DNA of 64,000 bases from Magicicada septendecula (taxonomy: Eukaryota; Arthropoda; Insecta; Hemiptera; Cicadidae). The position numbers and the translations under genes were made by a program. The notes beneath the pieces were generated by a model that saw only the letters and a list, made by a program, of their open reading frames with translations, was not told where the DNA came from and did not search any database. The stretch spans positions 124,001 through 188,000 of the forward strand of contig JAWRYS010000701.1 of NCBI GenBank assembly GCA_034769895.1, in the 5' to 3' direction. Of this stretch, positions 38,127 to 52,847 are shown one piece after another (positions within the stretch are counted from its first letter, which is position 1; each line of letters begins with the position of its first letter).

Positions 38127-38436
38127 ACTAAATACCACGCACCATCAAGAAAAGGAACTGATTTTTTGATAACTGACTACAGAAAAAACCATTTAAAAGA
38201 GAAGGAAAAATAATGATAATTAAGAAAAAATAATAGGAATAAAGAATAAAGAAACAAAACCGAGATTGAAGGAAGAATATTATTCGAGAAAATGAACAAT
38301 ACAAACGAAGATATCAGGAACTGAGCACTATTATGAAAATAACCAAAAGCTCATCAATACAGAATCTGGAAGAGCATATGACAGTAAAGAACTATAATAA
38401 GGGAATGATATTAAATATCAAAATTGTAAAAGAAAA

Positions 38437-38676
38437 GTAAGAACAACTTCCATCAATTATTTGTAGAAACTAGTTTTTAATTGAAATATTAAACATTACA
38501 AAATTCCAAAAGCAAAGTAAGGACAACTTACATCAATAATGTGAATAAACTAGTCGTGGAAAAGAAATATTAAAATATTTACGAAGTTCAAAAGAAGTAA
38601 GGACCACTTACATAATATAATGTTAATAACATAATTTGGATGAAAACAAGAGCAAAATAATATTTTTGCGGAATGA
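38437..38676. repeat. 80-bp subrepeat triplet, unit 8
   Basis: The first head is broken (CTTCC for CTTAC) and one A is lost just before the third copy; the other heads are intact. The second body reads GTGGAAAAG, as in units 1 and 9-11. Confidence 0.7.
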
Positions 38677-39047
38677 AAAAAAAGGACTATAATCACTACT
38701 TTAATTTTAATAAACTTAATTATAATAAGAACCATTGGAAGAATTACTGTCATAATATAAAACAGTAGAACAATTTATTGGAAGCAAGATGGAAAAAGAA
38801 AAAAAATATATATGCTATTAATATTGGTCACCAGGAGATTGTGCGAACAACAGAAGAAATAAAGAGAATTCAGACGGAAGATTTACACACCATACCTAGC
38901 GATAAGTTATATCAGCAGAGCTTTAAAACATAAGAAGAATAAATGAGATAGAAAATATTAGCAAATTTGAGCAACCACGAAGTGATGAATCCAAGGATGT
39001 TTTTTATTAGTCGAGAATAGACTATTTTTTAATAATATTTATTTAAT

Positions 39048-39230
39048 GACTGTATGTAGATGTATTCTAGCAGTCTTATACTTGAGCAGAGATGATGTTC
39101 CTCTGATCTCAGAAAGTGTAGTATGGCCAGCAGGGTATTGAAGCCAGAAGTGCTGCTCTGGACTGCCCCAGCTCACGTGGCAGGGAATGTTAGGGAATGA
39201 ATATCCCATGGATGAAGCACCAAGTAAAAG
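39048..39230. repeat. 183-bp GC-richer island, unit 8
   Basis: Consensus island; its tail is one TAA shorter than usual. Confidence 0.5.
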
Positions 39231-41013
39231 AAAAAAATATATATATAATAATAATATATCTCAGATTATAATAACTATCTAATAAGAATAAAATAAATGG
39301 AAAAAAAAATTTTTTTAAAGCTCAACTACGAAGAAGCAGGTATAGAAGTGGGTAGGAAGACAAGGAATATAATAAACAATAAATATCATAAGCAATTATT
39401 TCATCCATACTAAACGTATGATCTGAATTAATCACTTCTGGAGGAGAGCAATCTGTAGCATGACAGAAAATCTACCTCAGTATAATTCAAGAATAAGCAA
39501 AAATAAAATAAAAACAAACTGGCATAAAGAAAAATTACTATAATAATTAATCAAGAACAACAGTAAACTGAAATTCTAGATCCAAAGAAGTCAAGTTCAT
39601 TAAAACCAAACATACAATCTATAATAAATAATAGGAAGATGATTATAGTCCAACTTATAGTGTAGATATACACAGATAGAATAGGAGCAGGTAAGGACAA
39701 ACCATGGATAAACAAACCCACAGAATAAAAAAATAACTATTGAAAAAAACAATACCACATTATAAAAATCAAACCCCAAAAAGAAAAACATAAGAAAAGT
39801 ACAATACAATAAAATAAAAACAATGTAAATTAAGTGAAGTAAAGATATTAGATATAAGACAACCTCAAGACAAAAGATAAAAGCAATTATGTCACAAGAT
39901 TATATGACTAAGGTGGACAAGTGTAATTTATTTTCATTGTGAAAAATGACTACTAATAATGCAAATTAAGTGATGTTCCTTATTCCCCAAGACTAGATAA
40001 AATTACTAGAGATAAGATTAGGGAATACAGTGAATAGTAAGGGGAACCAGGGTAAATCCCTAAATCAAAACAAAAACAGCAATAGACTGAATAAAAGTTA
40101 ACTTTAATAAACTGTTTAAATAAAAACAAATTTGTTTTGTTGTGTTAGAAGTTCATTGAACCCATAGCATTGAATGCTTGGGATTAAATTCATTTTAAGA
40201 GAATATCTTTATTATGTTTTAATAATGTCAATTAATCATAAACTATGTTGTAATTAAGTAAGGGCAATTTAGTTGTTAGGATTTTATTGGAATTGTATGT
40301 CAGAAAGGGTAATAGCAATCTGAAATAATTGTAAACTCAGTGATAGAACTAACATCAATACATAAACCAAATTGTAAACCTCACTAACATTATAGATTAT
40401 TAGTAAATAAGTTAATGAAACAAATTAAATGAATGAAAATTGTTGAATTTAACACAATAACAATTTATTATAAAATATGTAACAACACTTTGTGAAAGTA
40501 ATTAAGGAATGTATAGGATAATATTAGAAAAAGGCAAGTGTACTAACACTGGGGCCTAGAGAAAAGCCTAAATTGAAGGTAGTGTTCAAATTAGCTAAGT
40601 AAATCATCAAATTACTGAGAATTAAAGAAACCAAATCATAATAATTCAATCAATGATCTTGTTTAATGATAATTGGAATTTAACATATACTGTAAACCAT
40701 TTAATTTGTAAGGAAGTAAAGTAGGTAAGGCCCACAAGCAAACATTATGTAAATATGACTTTCGAGTTAAAAAATACTATAAAATATACCATGTATGGTA
40801 TTAAATTATGCAGAATTAAATAAGGAATTTGATTATGTAATTAGAATTTAATAAGAATAGATAATAACCAAAATGTAATTTTTAATATAATGTAAAATTC
40901 AATTCTTTTGAACAAAATAAATCTTGAGACTTAAGTATCAGCTGACTGAAAACAATGTAAATTTACTAATAAATCAGCCAGGCCTAATAAATGATGCAGA
41001 AAAAACTGGGAGT

Positions 41014-41843
41014 TGATCGTTAAACGTCAAGGCGAACACATCAGAATGATATAGCTAAAATGGATAAAAAATTTTTTGACATGAACTAAGCTTAAGAAAT
41101 GAAATTTAAAATATGAGTTGTTCATACAAAAGTTAAATAACCAAACCATTACTTTTATGAAGATTGACAATTATAAACCAGATATAGGAACAGTCCAGGC
41201 ACTAATCGAGAAATTTCCAATGTGAATATTATCACGACGTTCTGGATGAACTATTTGAAACAAAGACACTTTTAACCAACACCTATTACCGAAACTAAAA
41301 CGGATTACGAACACTGAATCATCACACTACAACAAGAAAATTAATAACTACTGCTCTGATGAGGGACACTTAAAGAATAAACATTTAAAAAAGAAACCAA
41401 ATCGACCTGAGATAAGAGTTTCGAGCAGTGAATAAGTATTCGTCTCAAAGTCGACTAATCGCAACGAGATCAATAAATTGAATTAAATATTCTATATTTG
41501 AGTTTTATTTCTTTGCAAAGTATACAATTAAAAGAATTTCAGATATTAATTGAAACCTGGACGTCAAGGAAGAAGAGAACGACATCGAAAAGGAGTAATA
41601 ACACCGAATCTACAAATACAATAAATCGCTTATTCAAATCACATAATCTATTTAATGTTTTAAACAAATTATTCATCACCAACCAAAATAAGTAAAATAT
41701 GAAAGGAATTAAAATAATAACTAGAATTAATACAATAAATCATAAACTTAAAATAAATAAATAAAAAAAAAATGTCTCAATAAATTAAATTTAAACATCA
41801 TATTTTTATCTTTAATAATATCAATAAAACAGGTTTCGTTACA
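41014..41843 (+). repeat. Candidate solo LTR, unit 9
   Basis: 830 bp. A private AAAATGGATAAAA lies near 41057-41069. Confidence 0.4.
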
Positions 41844-41846
41844 AAG

Positions 41847-41993
41847 TGGCACCCAACGTGGGGCATTATTTTAAAGGAATCCGCTACTCAGAAAGAAGAT
41901 AGAAATAAATTCCAGACTATAAATAGGAATATTCTCATCTATTTCGGCAACATAAAACGTTCTGTTACAAAGTGGTGCTCCAACTTAAGGGGC
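41847..41993 (+). promoter_or_regulatory. Primer-binding site pair, unit 9
   Basis: First site 41847-41864; the second, 41973-41993, has the TGGTGCTCC form. Confidence 0.75.
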
Positions 41994-42088
41994 TAAAATT
42001 AGGAATTGATAGGCAAAAGAAATAAAAATAATCTGCCTAATTTCCAATTTTACCTGGCAACTGTTACAAGCTCAGAATGGTAATAAAA

Positions 42089-43025
42089 ATGCACAGGAGA
42101 GCAACATAAAAGAAAAGGGCGGCAGAAGCCAAGAAAGAGATTCACATGGAAGACAAAGAGACGATGCCAGTGGAAGACATGGAGATGATACTACCGCTTG
42201 CTGAACCAACCAAACCCGTGTTACAGGAGAAACAACCAGAAAACCCCACACAAACAGAGAACGTCATCTTACAGGACATGATAAAACTTATGGGGGAATT
42301 CAGCAGAACAATAATTGAGAAAATAGATGAAAACAGCAAAAAATTCAGAAGAAAATAGATGATAGTTATAAAAAATTAACGAAAGAATTATGTCAGAAAA
42401 TGGATGATATGACCAAAGAAATAATCAAATGATACTAAACTGTGGAGGGAAGAATTAAAAAATGATAGCAAACCAGGAACAGAAGAAATACCAAACGATA
42501 AAAAAATGGAACAAGTAAATCAGAAAATAGAAGACAGTAGGAAGGAAATGGAAATGAAGACAAAGAAAATGAGACAAATGCATCAAAGGAAACTAATAAA
42601 AACATGGGAAGAGTTGGAGATAATGAACAATGGGCTAATTAATGTATTTAATATCCCAATTACCGACGATAAAGAAATCATGAATTTCAAAGATTATAGA
42701 AGGAGGTCAAAAGAAATTTCAGAAATGACACAATCAAACAGTATGTAACCACTTAAAAAAGACTACAGGTAAATGGAATACACCAGAAATAGAAATACAT
42801 GATAAAACATCAGTGATATAATTAATCATTGATGTACCAGTGACATTTTGGTTTAGTAAACTATATGATAGAGTGATTCAAATAAGCCTTGAAACAAATA
42901 AAAAAATAACAGCAGAAAAAATGAAATACAAGGGAGAAGCGAGAGATGTCACAAGAACAGAAATAATTCTGAAAACGATGGTAGTCCGGACAATAAGGGC
43001 AACTGAGATTATGGACCATGGATAA
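42089..43025 (+). pseudogene. Broken gag-like ORF with extra frameshift, unit 9
   Basis: Piece A at 42146-42358. Piece B has one extra A in ATCAAATGATAC (42424-42435), so its first part is out of frame and only 42506-42748 stays open from an internal ATG. Piece C is at 42840-43025. A frameshift tolerated in one copy fits absence of coding constraint. Confidence 0.55.
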
Positions 43026-43335
43026 ACTAAATACCACGCACCATCAAGAAAAGGGACTGATTTTTTGATAACCGACTACAGAAAAAACCATTTAAAAGAG
43101 AAGGAAAAATAATGATAATTAAGAAAAAATAATAGGAATAAAGAATAAAGAAACAAAACCGAGATTGAAGGAAGAATATTATTCGAGAAAATGAACAATA
43201 CAAACGAAGATATCAGGAACTGAGCACTATTATGAAAATGACCAAAAGCTCATCAATACAGAATCTGGAAGAGCATATGACAGTAAAGAACTATAATAAG
43301 GGAATGATATTAAATATCAAAATTGTAAAAGAAAA

Positions 43336-43576
43336 GTAAGAACAACTTACATCAATTATTTGTAGAAACTAGTTTTGAATTGAAATATTAAACATTACAA
43401 AATTCCAAAAGCAAAGTAAGGACAACTTACATCAATAATGTGAATAAACTAGTCGTGGAAAAGAAATATTAAAATATTTACGAAGTTCAAAAAGAAGTAA
43501 GGACCACTTACATAATATAATGTTAATAACATAATTTGGATGAAAACAAGAGCAAAATAATATTTTTGCGGAATGA
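43336..43576. repeat. 80-bp subrepeat triplet, unit 9
   Basis: Heads at 43336, 43416 and 43497, all arms intact. Confidence 0.7.
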
Positions 43577-43947
43577 AAAAAAAGGACTATAATCACTACT
43601 TTAATTTTAATAAACTTAATTATAATAAGAACCATTGGAAGAATTACTGTCATAATATAAAACAGTAGAACAATTTATTGGAAGCAAGATGGAAAAAGAA
43701 AAAAAATATATATGCTATTAATATTGGTCACCAGAAGATTGTGCGAACAACAGAAGAAATAAAGAGAATTCAGACGGAAGATTTACACACCATACCTAGC
43801 GATAAGTTATATCAGCAGAGCTTTAAAACATAAGAAGAATAATTGAGATAGAAAATATTAGCAAATTTGAGCAACCACGAAGTGATGAATCCAAGGATGT
43901 TTTTTATTAGTCGAGAATAGACTATTTTTTAATAATATTTATTTAAT

Positions 43948-44130
43948 GACTGTATGTAGATGTATTCTAGCAGTCTTATACTTGAGCAGAGATGATGTTC
44001 CTCTGATCTCAGAAAGTGTAGTATGGCCAGCAGGGTATTGAAGCCAGAAGTGCTGCTCTGGACTGCCCCAGCTCACGTGGCAGGGAATGTTAGGGAATGA
44101 ATATCCCATGGATGAAGCACCAAGTAAAAG
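43948..44130. repeat. 183-bp GC-richer island, unit 9
   Basis: Consensus island with the extended tail (to about 44170). Confidence 0.5.
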
Positions 44131-45924
44131 AAAAAAAAATATATATATAATAATAATAATAATAATATATCTCAGATTATAATAACTATCTAATAAGAAT
44201 AAAATAAATGGAAAAAAAAATTTTTTTAAAGCTCAACTACGAAGAAGCAGGTATAGAAGTGGGTAGGAAGACAAGGAATATAATAAACAATAAATATCAT
44301 AAGCAATTATTTCATCCATACTAAACGTATGATCTGAATTAATCACTTCTGGAGGAGAGCAATCTGTAGCATGACAGAAAATCTACCTCATTATAATTCA
44401 AGAATAAGCAAAAATAAAATAAAAACAAACTGGCATAAAGAAAAATTACTATAATAATTAATCAAGAACAACAGTAAACTGAAATTCTAGATCCAAAGAA
44501 GTCAAGTTCATTAAAACCAAACATACAATCTATAATAAATAATAGGAAGATGATTATAGTCCAACTTATAGTGTAGATATACACAGATAGAATAGGAGCA
44601 GGTAAGGACAAACCATGGATAAACAAACCCACAGAATAAAAAAATAACTATTGAAAAAAACAATACCACATTATAAAAATCAAACCCCAAAAAGAAAAAC
44701 ATAAGAAAAGTACAATACAATAAAATAAAAACAATGTAAATTAAGTGAAGTAGAGATATTAGATATAAGACAACCTCAAGACAAAAGATAAAAGCAATTA
44801 TGTCACAAGATTATATGACTAAGGTGGACAAGTGTAATTTATTTTCATTGTGAAAAGTGACTACTAATAATGCAAATTAAGTGATGTTCCTTATTCCCCA
44901 AGACTAGATAAAATTACTAGAGATAAGATTAGGGAATACAGTGAATAGTAAGGGGAACCAGGGTAAATCCCTAAATCAAAACAAAAACAGCAATAGACTG
45001 AATAAAAGTTAACTTTAATAAACTGTTTAAATAAAAACAGATTTGTTTTGTTGTGTTAGAAGTTCATTGAACCCATAGCATTGAATGCTTGGGATTAAAT
45101 TCATTTTAAGAGAATATCTTTATTATGTTTTAATAATGTCAATTAATCATAAACTATGTTGTAATTAAGTAAGGGCAATTTAGTTGTTAGGATTTTATTG
45201 GAATTGTATGTCAGAAAGGGTAATAGCAATCTGAAATAATTGTAAACTCAGTGATAGAACTAACATCAATACATAAACCAAATTGTAAACCTCACTAACA
45301 TTATAAATTATTAGTAAATAAGTTAATGAAACAAATTAAATGAATGAAAATTGTTGAATTTAACACAATAACAATTTATTATAAAATATGTAACAACACT
45401 TTGTGAAAGTAATTAAGGAATGTATAGGATAATATTAGAAAAAGGCAAGTGTACTAACACTGGGGCCTAGAGAAAAGCCTAAATTGAAGGTAGTGTTTAA
45501 ATTAGCTAAGTAAATCATCAAATTACTGAGAATTAAAGAAACCAAATCATAATAATTCAATCAATGATCTTGTTTAATGATAATTGGAATTTAACATATA
45601 CTGTAAACCATTTAATTTGTAAGGAAGTAAAGTAGGTAAGGCCTACAAGCAAACATTATGTAAATATGACTTTCGAGTTAAAAAATACTATAAAATATAC
45701 CATGTATGGTATTAAATTATGCAGAATTAAATAAGGAATTTGATTATGTAATTAGAATTTAATAAGAATAGATAATAACCAAAATGTAATTTTTAATATA
45801 ATGTAAAATTCAATTCTTTTGAACAAAATAAATCTTGAGACTTAAGTACCAGCTGACTGAAAACAATGTAAATTTACTAATAAATCAGCCAGGCCTAATA
45901 AATGATGCAGAAAAAACTGGGAGT

Positions 45925-46755
45925 TGATCGTTAAACGTCAAGGCGAACACATCAGAATGATATAGCTAAAAAGGATAAAAAATTTTTTGACATGAACTAA
46001 GCTTAAGAAATGAAATTTAAAATATGAGTTGTTCATACAAAAGTTAAATAACCAAACCATTACTTTTATGAAGATTGACAATTATAAACCAGATATAGGA
46101 ACAGTCCAGGCACTAATCGAGAAATTTCCAATGTGAATATTATCACGACGTTCTGGATGAACTATTTGAAACAAAGACACTTTTAACCAACACCTATTAC
46201 CGAAACTAAAACGGATTACGAACACTGAATCATCACACTACAACAAGAAAATTAATAACTACTGCTCTGATGAGGGACACTTAAAGAATAAACATTTAAA
46301 AAAGAAACCAAATCGACCTGAGATAAGAGTTTCGAGCAGTGAATAAGTATTCGTCTCAAAGTCGACTAATCGCAACGAGATCAATAAATTGAATTAAATA
46401 TTCCATATTTGAGTTTTATTTCTTTGCAAAGTATACAATTAAAAGAATTTCAGATATTAATTGAAACCTGGACGTCAAGGAAGAAGAGAACGACATCGAA
46501 AAGGAGTAATAACACCGAATCTACAAATACAATAAATCGCTTATTCAAATCACATAATCTATTTAATGTTTTAAACAAATTATTCATCACCAACCAAAAT
46601 AAGTAAAATATGAAAGGAATTAAAATAATAACTAGAATTAATACAATAAATCATAAACTTAAAATAAATAAATAAAAAAAAAAATGTCTCAATAAATTAA
46701 ATTTAAACATCATATTTTTATCTTTAATAATATTAATAAAACAGGTTTCGTTACA
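45925..46755 (+). repeat. Candidate solo LTR, unit 10
   Basis: 831 bp; carries the TATTAATAAAAC variant shared with unit 11. Confidence 0.4.
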
Positions 46756-46758
46756 AAG

Positions 46759-46905
46759 TGGCACCCAACGTGGGGCATTATTTTAAAGGAATCCGCTACT
46801 CAGAAAGAAGATAGAAATAAATTCCAGACTATAAATAGGAATATTCTCATCTATTTCGGCAACATAAAACGTTCTGTTACAAAGTGGCGCTCCAACTTAA
46901 GGGGC
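46759..46905 (+). promoter_or_regulatory. Primer-binding site pair, unit 10
   Basis: First site 46759-46776; second 46885-46905, CpG intact. Confidence 0.75.
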
Positions 46906-47000
46906 TAAAATTAGGAATTGATAGGCAAAAGAAATAAAAATAATCTGCCTAATTTCCAATTTTACCTGGCAACTGTTACAAGCTCAGAATGGTAATAAAA

Positions 47001-47936
47001 ATGCACAGGAGAGCAACATAAAAGAAAAGGGCGGCAGAAGCCAAGAAAGAGATTCACATGGAAGACAAAGAGACGATGCCAGTGGAAGACATGGAGATGA
47101 TACTACCGCTTGCTGAACCAACCAAACCCGTGTTACAGGAGAAACAACCAGAAAACCCCACACAAACAGAGAACGTCATCTTACAGGACATGATAAAACT
47201 TATGGGGGAATTCAGCAGAACAATAATTGAGAAAATAGATGAAAACAGCAAAAAATTCAGAAGAAAATAGATGATAGTTATAAAAAATTAACGAAAGAAT
47301 TATGTCAGAAAATGGATGATATGACCAAAGAAATAATCAATGATACTAAACTGTGGAGGGAAGAATTAAAAAATGATAGCAAACCAGGAACAGAAGAAAT
47401 ACCAAACGATAAAAAAATGGAACAAGTAAATCAGAAAATAGAAGACAGTAGGAAGGAAATGGAAATGAAGACAAAGAAAATGAGACAAATGCATCAAAGG
47501 AAACTAATAAAAACATGGGAAGAGTTGGAGATAATGAACAATGGGCTAATTAATGTATTTAATATCCCAATTACCGACGATAAAGAAATCATGAATTTCA
47601 AAGATTATAGAAGGAGGTCAAAAGAAATTTCAGAAATGACACAATCAAAAAGTATGTAACCACTTAAAAAAGACTACAGGTAAATGGAATACACCAGAAA
47701 TAGAAATACATGATAAAACATCAGTGATATAATTAATCATTGATGTATCAGTGACATTTTGGTTTAGTAAACTATATGATAGAGTGATTCAAATAAGCCT
47801 TGAAACAAATAAAAAAATAACAGCAGAAAAAATGAAATACAAGGGAGAAGCGAGAGATGTCACAAGAACAGAAATAATTCTGAAAACGATGGTAGTCCGG
47901 ACAATAAGGGCAACTGAGATTATGGACCATGGATAA
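47001..47936 (+). pseudogene. Broken gag-like ORF, unit 10
   Basis: Pieces at 47058-47270, 47312-47659 and 47751-47936. It is the first copy with Asn to Lys two residues before the end of piece B, a marker shared by units 10-13. Confidence 0.55.
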
Positions 47937-48246
47937 ACTAAATACCACGCACCATCAAGAAAAGGGACTGATTTTTTGATAACCGACTACAGAAAAAACC
48001 ATTTAAAAGAGAAGGAAAAATAATGATAATAAAGAAAAAATAATAGGAATAAAGAATAAAGAAACAAAACCGAGATTGAAGGAAGAATATTATTCGAGAA
48101 AATGAACAATACAAACGAAGATATCAGGAACTGAGCACTATTATGAAAATGACCAAAAGCTCATCAATACAGAATCTGGAAGAGCATATGACAGTAAAGA
48201 ACTATAATAAGGGAATGATATTAAATATCAAAATTGTAAAAGAAAA

Positions 48247-48487
48247 GTAAGAACAACTTACATCAATTATTTGTAGAAACTAGTTTTGAATTGAAATATT
48301 AAACATTACAAAATTCCAAAAGCAAAGTAAGGACAACTTACATCAATAATGTGAATAAACTAGTCGTGGAAAAGAAATATTAAAATATTTACGAAGTTCA
48401 AAAAGAAGTAAGGACCACTTACATAATATAATGTTAATAACATAATTTGGATGAAAACAAGAGCAAAATAATATTTTTGCGGAATGA
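48247..48487. repeat. 80-bp subrepeat triplet, unit 10
   Basis: Heads at 48247, 48327 and 48408, all arms intact. Confidence 0.7.
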
Positions 48488-48858
48488 AAAAAAAGGACTA
48501 TAATCACTACTTTAATTTTAATAAACTTAATTATAATAAGAACCATTGGAAGAATTACTGTCATAATATAAAACAGTAGAACAATTTATTGGAAGCAAGA
48601 TGGAAAAAGAAAAAAAATATATATGCTATTAATATTGGTCACCAGAAGATTGTGCGAACAACAGAAGAAATAAAGAGAATTCAGACGGAAGATTTACACA
48701 CCATACCTAGCGATAAGTTATATCAGCAGAGCTTTAAAACATAAGAAGAATAATTGAGATAGAAAATATTAGCAAATTTGAGCAACCACGAAGTGATGAA
48801 TCCAAGGATGTTTTTTATTAGTCGAGAATAGACTATTTTTTAATAATATTTATTTAAT

Positions 48859-49041
48859 GACTGTATGTAGATGTATTCTAGCAGTCTTATACTTGAGCAG
48901 AGATGATGTTCCTCTGATCTCAGAAAGTGTAGTATGGCCAGCAGGGTATTGAAGCCAGAAGTGCTGCTCTGGACTGCCCCAGCTCACGTGGCAGGGAATG
49001 TTAGGGAATGAATATCCCATGGATGAAGCACCAAGTAAAAG
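48859..49041. repeat. 183-bp GC-richer island, unit 10
   Basis: Consensus island with the same extended tail as unit 9. Confidence 0.5.
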
Positions 49042-50835
49042 AAAAAAAAATATATATATAATAATAATAATAATAATATATCTCAGATTATAATAACTAT
49101 CTAATAAGAATAAAATAAATGGAAAAAAAAATTTTTTTAAAGCTCAACTACGAAGAAGCAGGTATAGAAGTGGGTAGGAAGACAAGGAATATAATAAACA
49201 ATAAATATCATAAGCAATTATTTCATCCATACTAAACGTATGATCTGAATTAATCACTTCTGGAGGAGAGCAATCTGTAGCATGACAGAAAATCTACCTC
49301 ATTATAATTCAAGAATAAGCAAAAATAAAATAAAAACAAACTGGCATAAAGAAAAATTACTATAATAATTAATCAAGAACAACAGTAAACTGAAATTCTA
49401 GATCCAAAGAAGTCAAGTTCATTAAAACCAAACATACAATCTATAATAAATAATAGGAAGATGATTATAGTCCAACTTATAGTGTAGATATACACAGATA
49501 GAATAGGAGCAGGTAAGGACAAACCATGGATAAACAAACCCACAGAATAAAAAAATAACTATTGAAAAAAACAATACCACATTATAAAAATCAAACCCCA
49601 AAAAGAAAAACATAAGAAAAGTACAATACAATAAAATAAAAACAATGTAAATTAAGTGAAGTAAAGATATTAGATATAAGACAACCTCAAGACAAAAGAT
49701 AAAAGCAATTATGTCACAAGATTATATGACTAAGGTGGACAAGTGTAATTTATTTTCATTGTGAAAAGTGACTACTAATAATGCAAATTAAGTGATGTTC
49801 CTTATTCCCCAAGACTAGATAAAATTACTAGAGATAAGATTAGGGAATACAGTGAATAGTAAGGGGAACCACGGTAAATCCCTAAATCAAAACAAAAACC
49901 GCAATAGACTGAATAAAAGTTAACTTTAATAAACTGTTTAAATAAAAAAAGATTTGTTTTGTTGTGTTAGAAGTTCATTGAACCCATAGCATTGAATGCT
50001 TGGGATTAAATTCATTTTAAGAGAATATCTTTATTATGTTTTAATAATGTCAATTAATCATAAACTATGTTGTAATTAAGTAAGGGCAATTTAGTTGTTA
50101 GGATTTTATTGGAATTGTATGTCAGAAAGGGTAATAGCAATCTGAAATAATTGTAAACTCAGTGATAGAACTAACATCAATACATAAACCAAATTGTAAA
50201 CCTCACTAACATTATAAATTATTAGTAAATAAGTTAATGAAACAAATTAAATGAATGAAAATTGTTGAATTTAACACAATAACAATTTATTATAAAATAT
50301 GTAACAACACTTTGTGAAAGTAATTAAGGAATGTATAGGATAATATTAGAAAAAGGCAAGTGTACTAACACTGGGGCCTAGAGAAAAGCCTAAATTGAAG
50401 GTAGTGTTCAAATTAGCTAAGTAAATCATCAAATTACTGAGAATTAAAGAAACCAAATCATAATAATTCAATCAGTGATCTTGTTTAATGATAATTGGAA
50501 TTTAACATATACTGTAAACCATTTAATTTGTAAGGAAGTAAAGTAGGTAAGGCCCACAAGCAAACATTATGTAAATATGACTTTCGAGTTAAAAAATACT
50601 ATAAAATATACCATGTATGGTATTAAATTATGCAGAATTAAATAAGGAATTTGATTATGTAATTAGAATTTAATAAGAATAGATAATAACCAAAATGTAA
50701 TTTTTAATATAATGTAAAATTCAATTCTTTTGAACAAAATAAATCTTGAGACTTAAGTACCAGCTGACTGAAAACAATGTAAATTTACTAATAAATCAGC
50801 CAGGCCTAATAAATGATGCAGAAAAAACTGGGAGT

Positions 50836-51666
50836 TGATCGTTAAACGTCAAGGCGAACACATCAGAATGATATAGCTAAAAAGGATAAAAAATTTTTTG
50901 ACATGAACTAAGCTTAAGAAATGAAATTTAAAATATGAGTTGTACATACAAAAGTTAAATAACCAAACCATTACTTTTATGAAGATTGACAATTATAAAC
51001 CAGATATAGGAACAGTCCAGGCACTAATCGAGAAATTTCCAATGTGAATATTATCACGACGTTCTGGATGAACTATTTGAAACAAAGACACTTTTAACCA
51101 ACACCTATTACCGAAACTAAAACGGATTACGAACACTGAATCATCACACTACAACAAGAAAATTAATAACTACTGCTCTGATGAGGGACACTTAAAGAAT
51201 AAACATTTAAAAAAGAAACCAAATCGACCTGAGATAAGAGTTTCGAGCAGTGAATAAGTATTCGTCTCAAAGTCGACTAATCGCAACGAGATCAATAAAT
51301 TGAATTAAATATTCCATATTTGAGTTTTATTTCTTTGCAAAGTATACAATTAAAAGAATTTCAGATATTAATTGAAACCTGGACGTCAAGGAAGAAGAGA
51401 ACGACATCGAAAAGGAGTAATAACACCGAATCTACAAATACAATAAATCGCTTATTCAAATCACATAATCTATTTAATGTTTTAAACAAATTATTCATCA
51501 CCAACCAAAATAAGTAAAATATGAAAGGAATTAAAATAATAACTAGAATTAATACAATAAATCATAAACTTAAAATAAATAAATAAAAAAAAAAGTGTCT
51601 CAATAAATTAAATTTAAACATCATATTTTTATCTTTAATAATATTAATAAAACAGGTTTCGTTACA
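50836..51666 (+). repeat. Candidate solo LTR, unit 11
   Basis: 831 bp. It has private GTTGTACATAC near 50938 and AAAGTGTCTC near 51592. Confidence 0.4.
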
Positions 51667-51669
51667 AAG

Positions 51670-51816
51670 TGGCACCCAACGTGGGGCATTATTTTAAAGG
51701 AATCCGCTACTCAGAAAGAAGATAGAAATAAATTCCAGACTATAAATAGGAATATTCTCATCTATTTCGGCAACATAAAACGTTCTGTTACAAAGTGGCG
51801 CTCCAACTTAAGGGGC
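51670..51816 (+). promoter_or_regulatory. Primer-binding site pair, unit 11
   Basis: First site 51670-51687; second 51796-51816, CpG intact. Confidence 0.75.
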
Positions 51817-51911
51817 TAAAATTAGGAATTGATAGGCAAAAGAAATAAAAATAATCTGCCTAATTTCCAATTTTACCTGGCAACTGTTACAAGCTCAGAA
51901 TGGTAATAAAA

Positions 51912-52847
51912 ATGCACAGGAGAGCAACATAAAAGAAAAGGGCGGCAGAAGCCAAGAAAGAGATTCACATGGAAGACAAAGAAACGATGCCAGTGGAAGA
52001 CATGGAGATGATACTACCGCTTGCTGAACCAACCAAACCCGTGTTACAGGAGAAACAACCAGAAAACCCCACACAAACAGAGAACGTCATCTTACAGGAC
52101 ATGATAAAACTTATGGGGGAATTCAGCAGAACAATAATTGAGAAAATAGATGAAAACAGCAAAAAATTCAGAAGAAAATAGATGATAGTTATAAAAAATT
52201 AACGAAAGAATTATGTCAGAAAATGGATGATATGACCAAAGAAATAATCAATGATACTAAACTGTGGAGGGAAGAATTAAAAAATGATAGCAAACCAGGA
52301 ACAGAAGAAATACCAAACGATAAAAAAATGGAACAAGTAAAGCAGAAAATAGAAGACAGTAGGAAGGAAATGGAAATGAAGACAAAGAAAATGAGACAAA
52401 TGCATCAAAGGAAACTAATAAAAACATGGGAAGAGTTGGAGATAATGAACAATGGGCTAATTAATGTATTTAATATCCCAATTACCGACGATAAAGAAAT
52501 CATGAATTTCAAAGATTATAGAAGGAGGTCAAAAGAAATTTCAGAAATGACACAATCAAAAAGTATGTAACCACTTAAAAAAGACTACAGGTAAATGGAA
52601 TACACCAGAAATAGAAATACATGATAAAACATCAGTGATATAATTAATCATTGATGTACCAGTGACATTTTGGTTTAGTAAACTATATGATAGAGTGATT
52701 CAAATAAGCCTTGAAACAAATAAAAAAATAACAGCAGAAAAAATGAAATACAAGGGAGAAGCGAGAGATGTCACAAGAACAGAAATAATTCTGAAAACGA
52801 TGGTAGTCCGGACAATAAGGGCAACTGAGATTATGGACCATGGATAA
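51912..52847 (+). pseudogene. Broken gag-like ORF, unit 11
   Basis: Pieces at 51969-52181, 52223-52570 and 52662-52847. A private Asn-to-Lys change in the coiled-coil part of piece B, plus the C-terminal Lys of units 10-13. Confidence 0.55.

Larger units (their letters stand above)
34272..39686. repeat. Repeat unit 8 (518-bp internal duplication)
   Basis: Length 5415 bp, the longest unit, because part of the LTR candidate is duplicated in tandem. It also has one TAA fewer in the island tail, the A9T7 palindrome, and a private ACCATCGATA near its start. Confidence 0.95.
39687..44597. repeat. Repeat unit 9
   Basis: Length 4911 bp, extended by a longer tail (two A and two TAA more). It shares this tail, AAATGACCAAAAG and AATAATTGAGATAG with unit 10. 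Confidence 0.95.
44598..49508. repeat. Repeat unit 10
   Basis: Length 4911 bp. It matches unit 9 in its 3' half and unit 11 in AAGTACCAGC (near 45846) and in ATTAATAAAAC before the primer-binding site, so it bridges two subgroups. Confidence 0.95.
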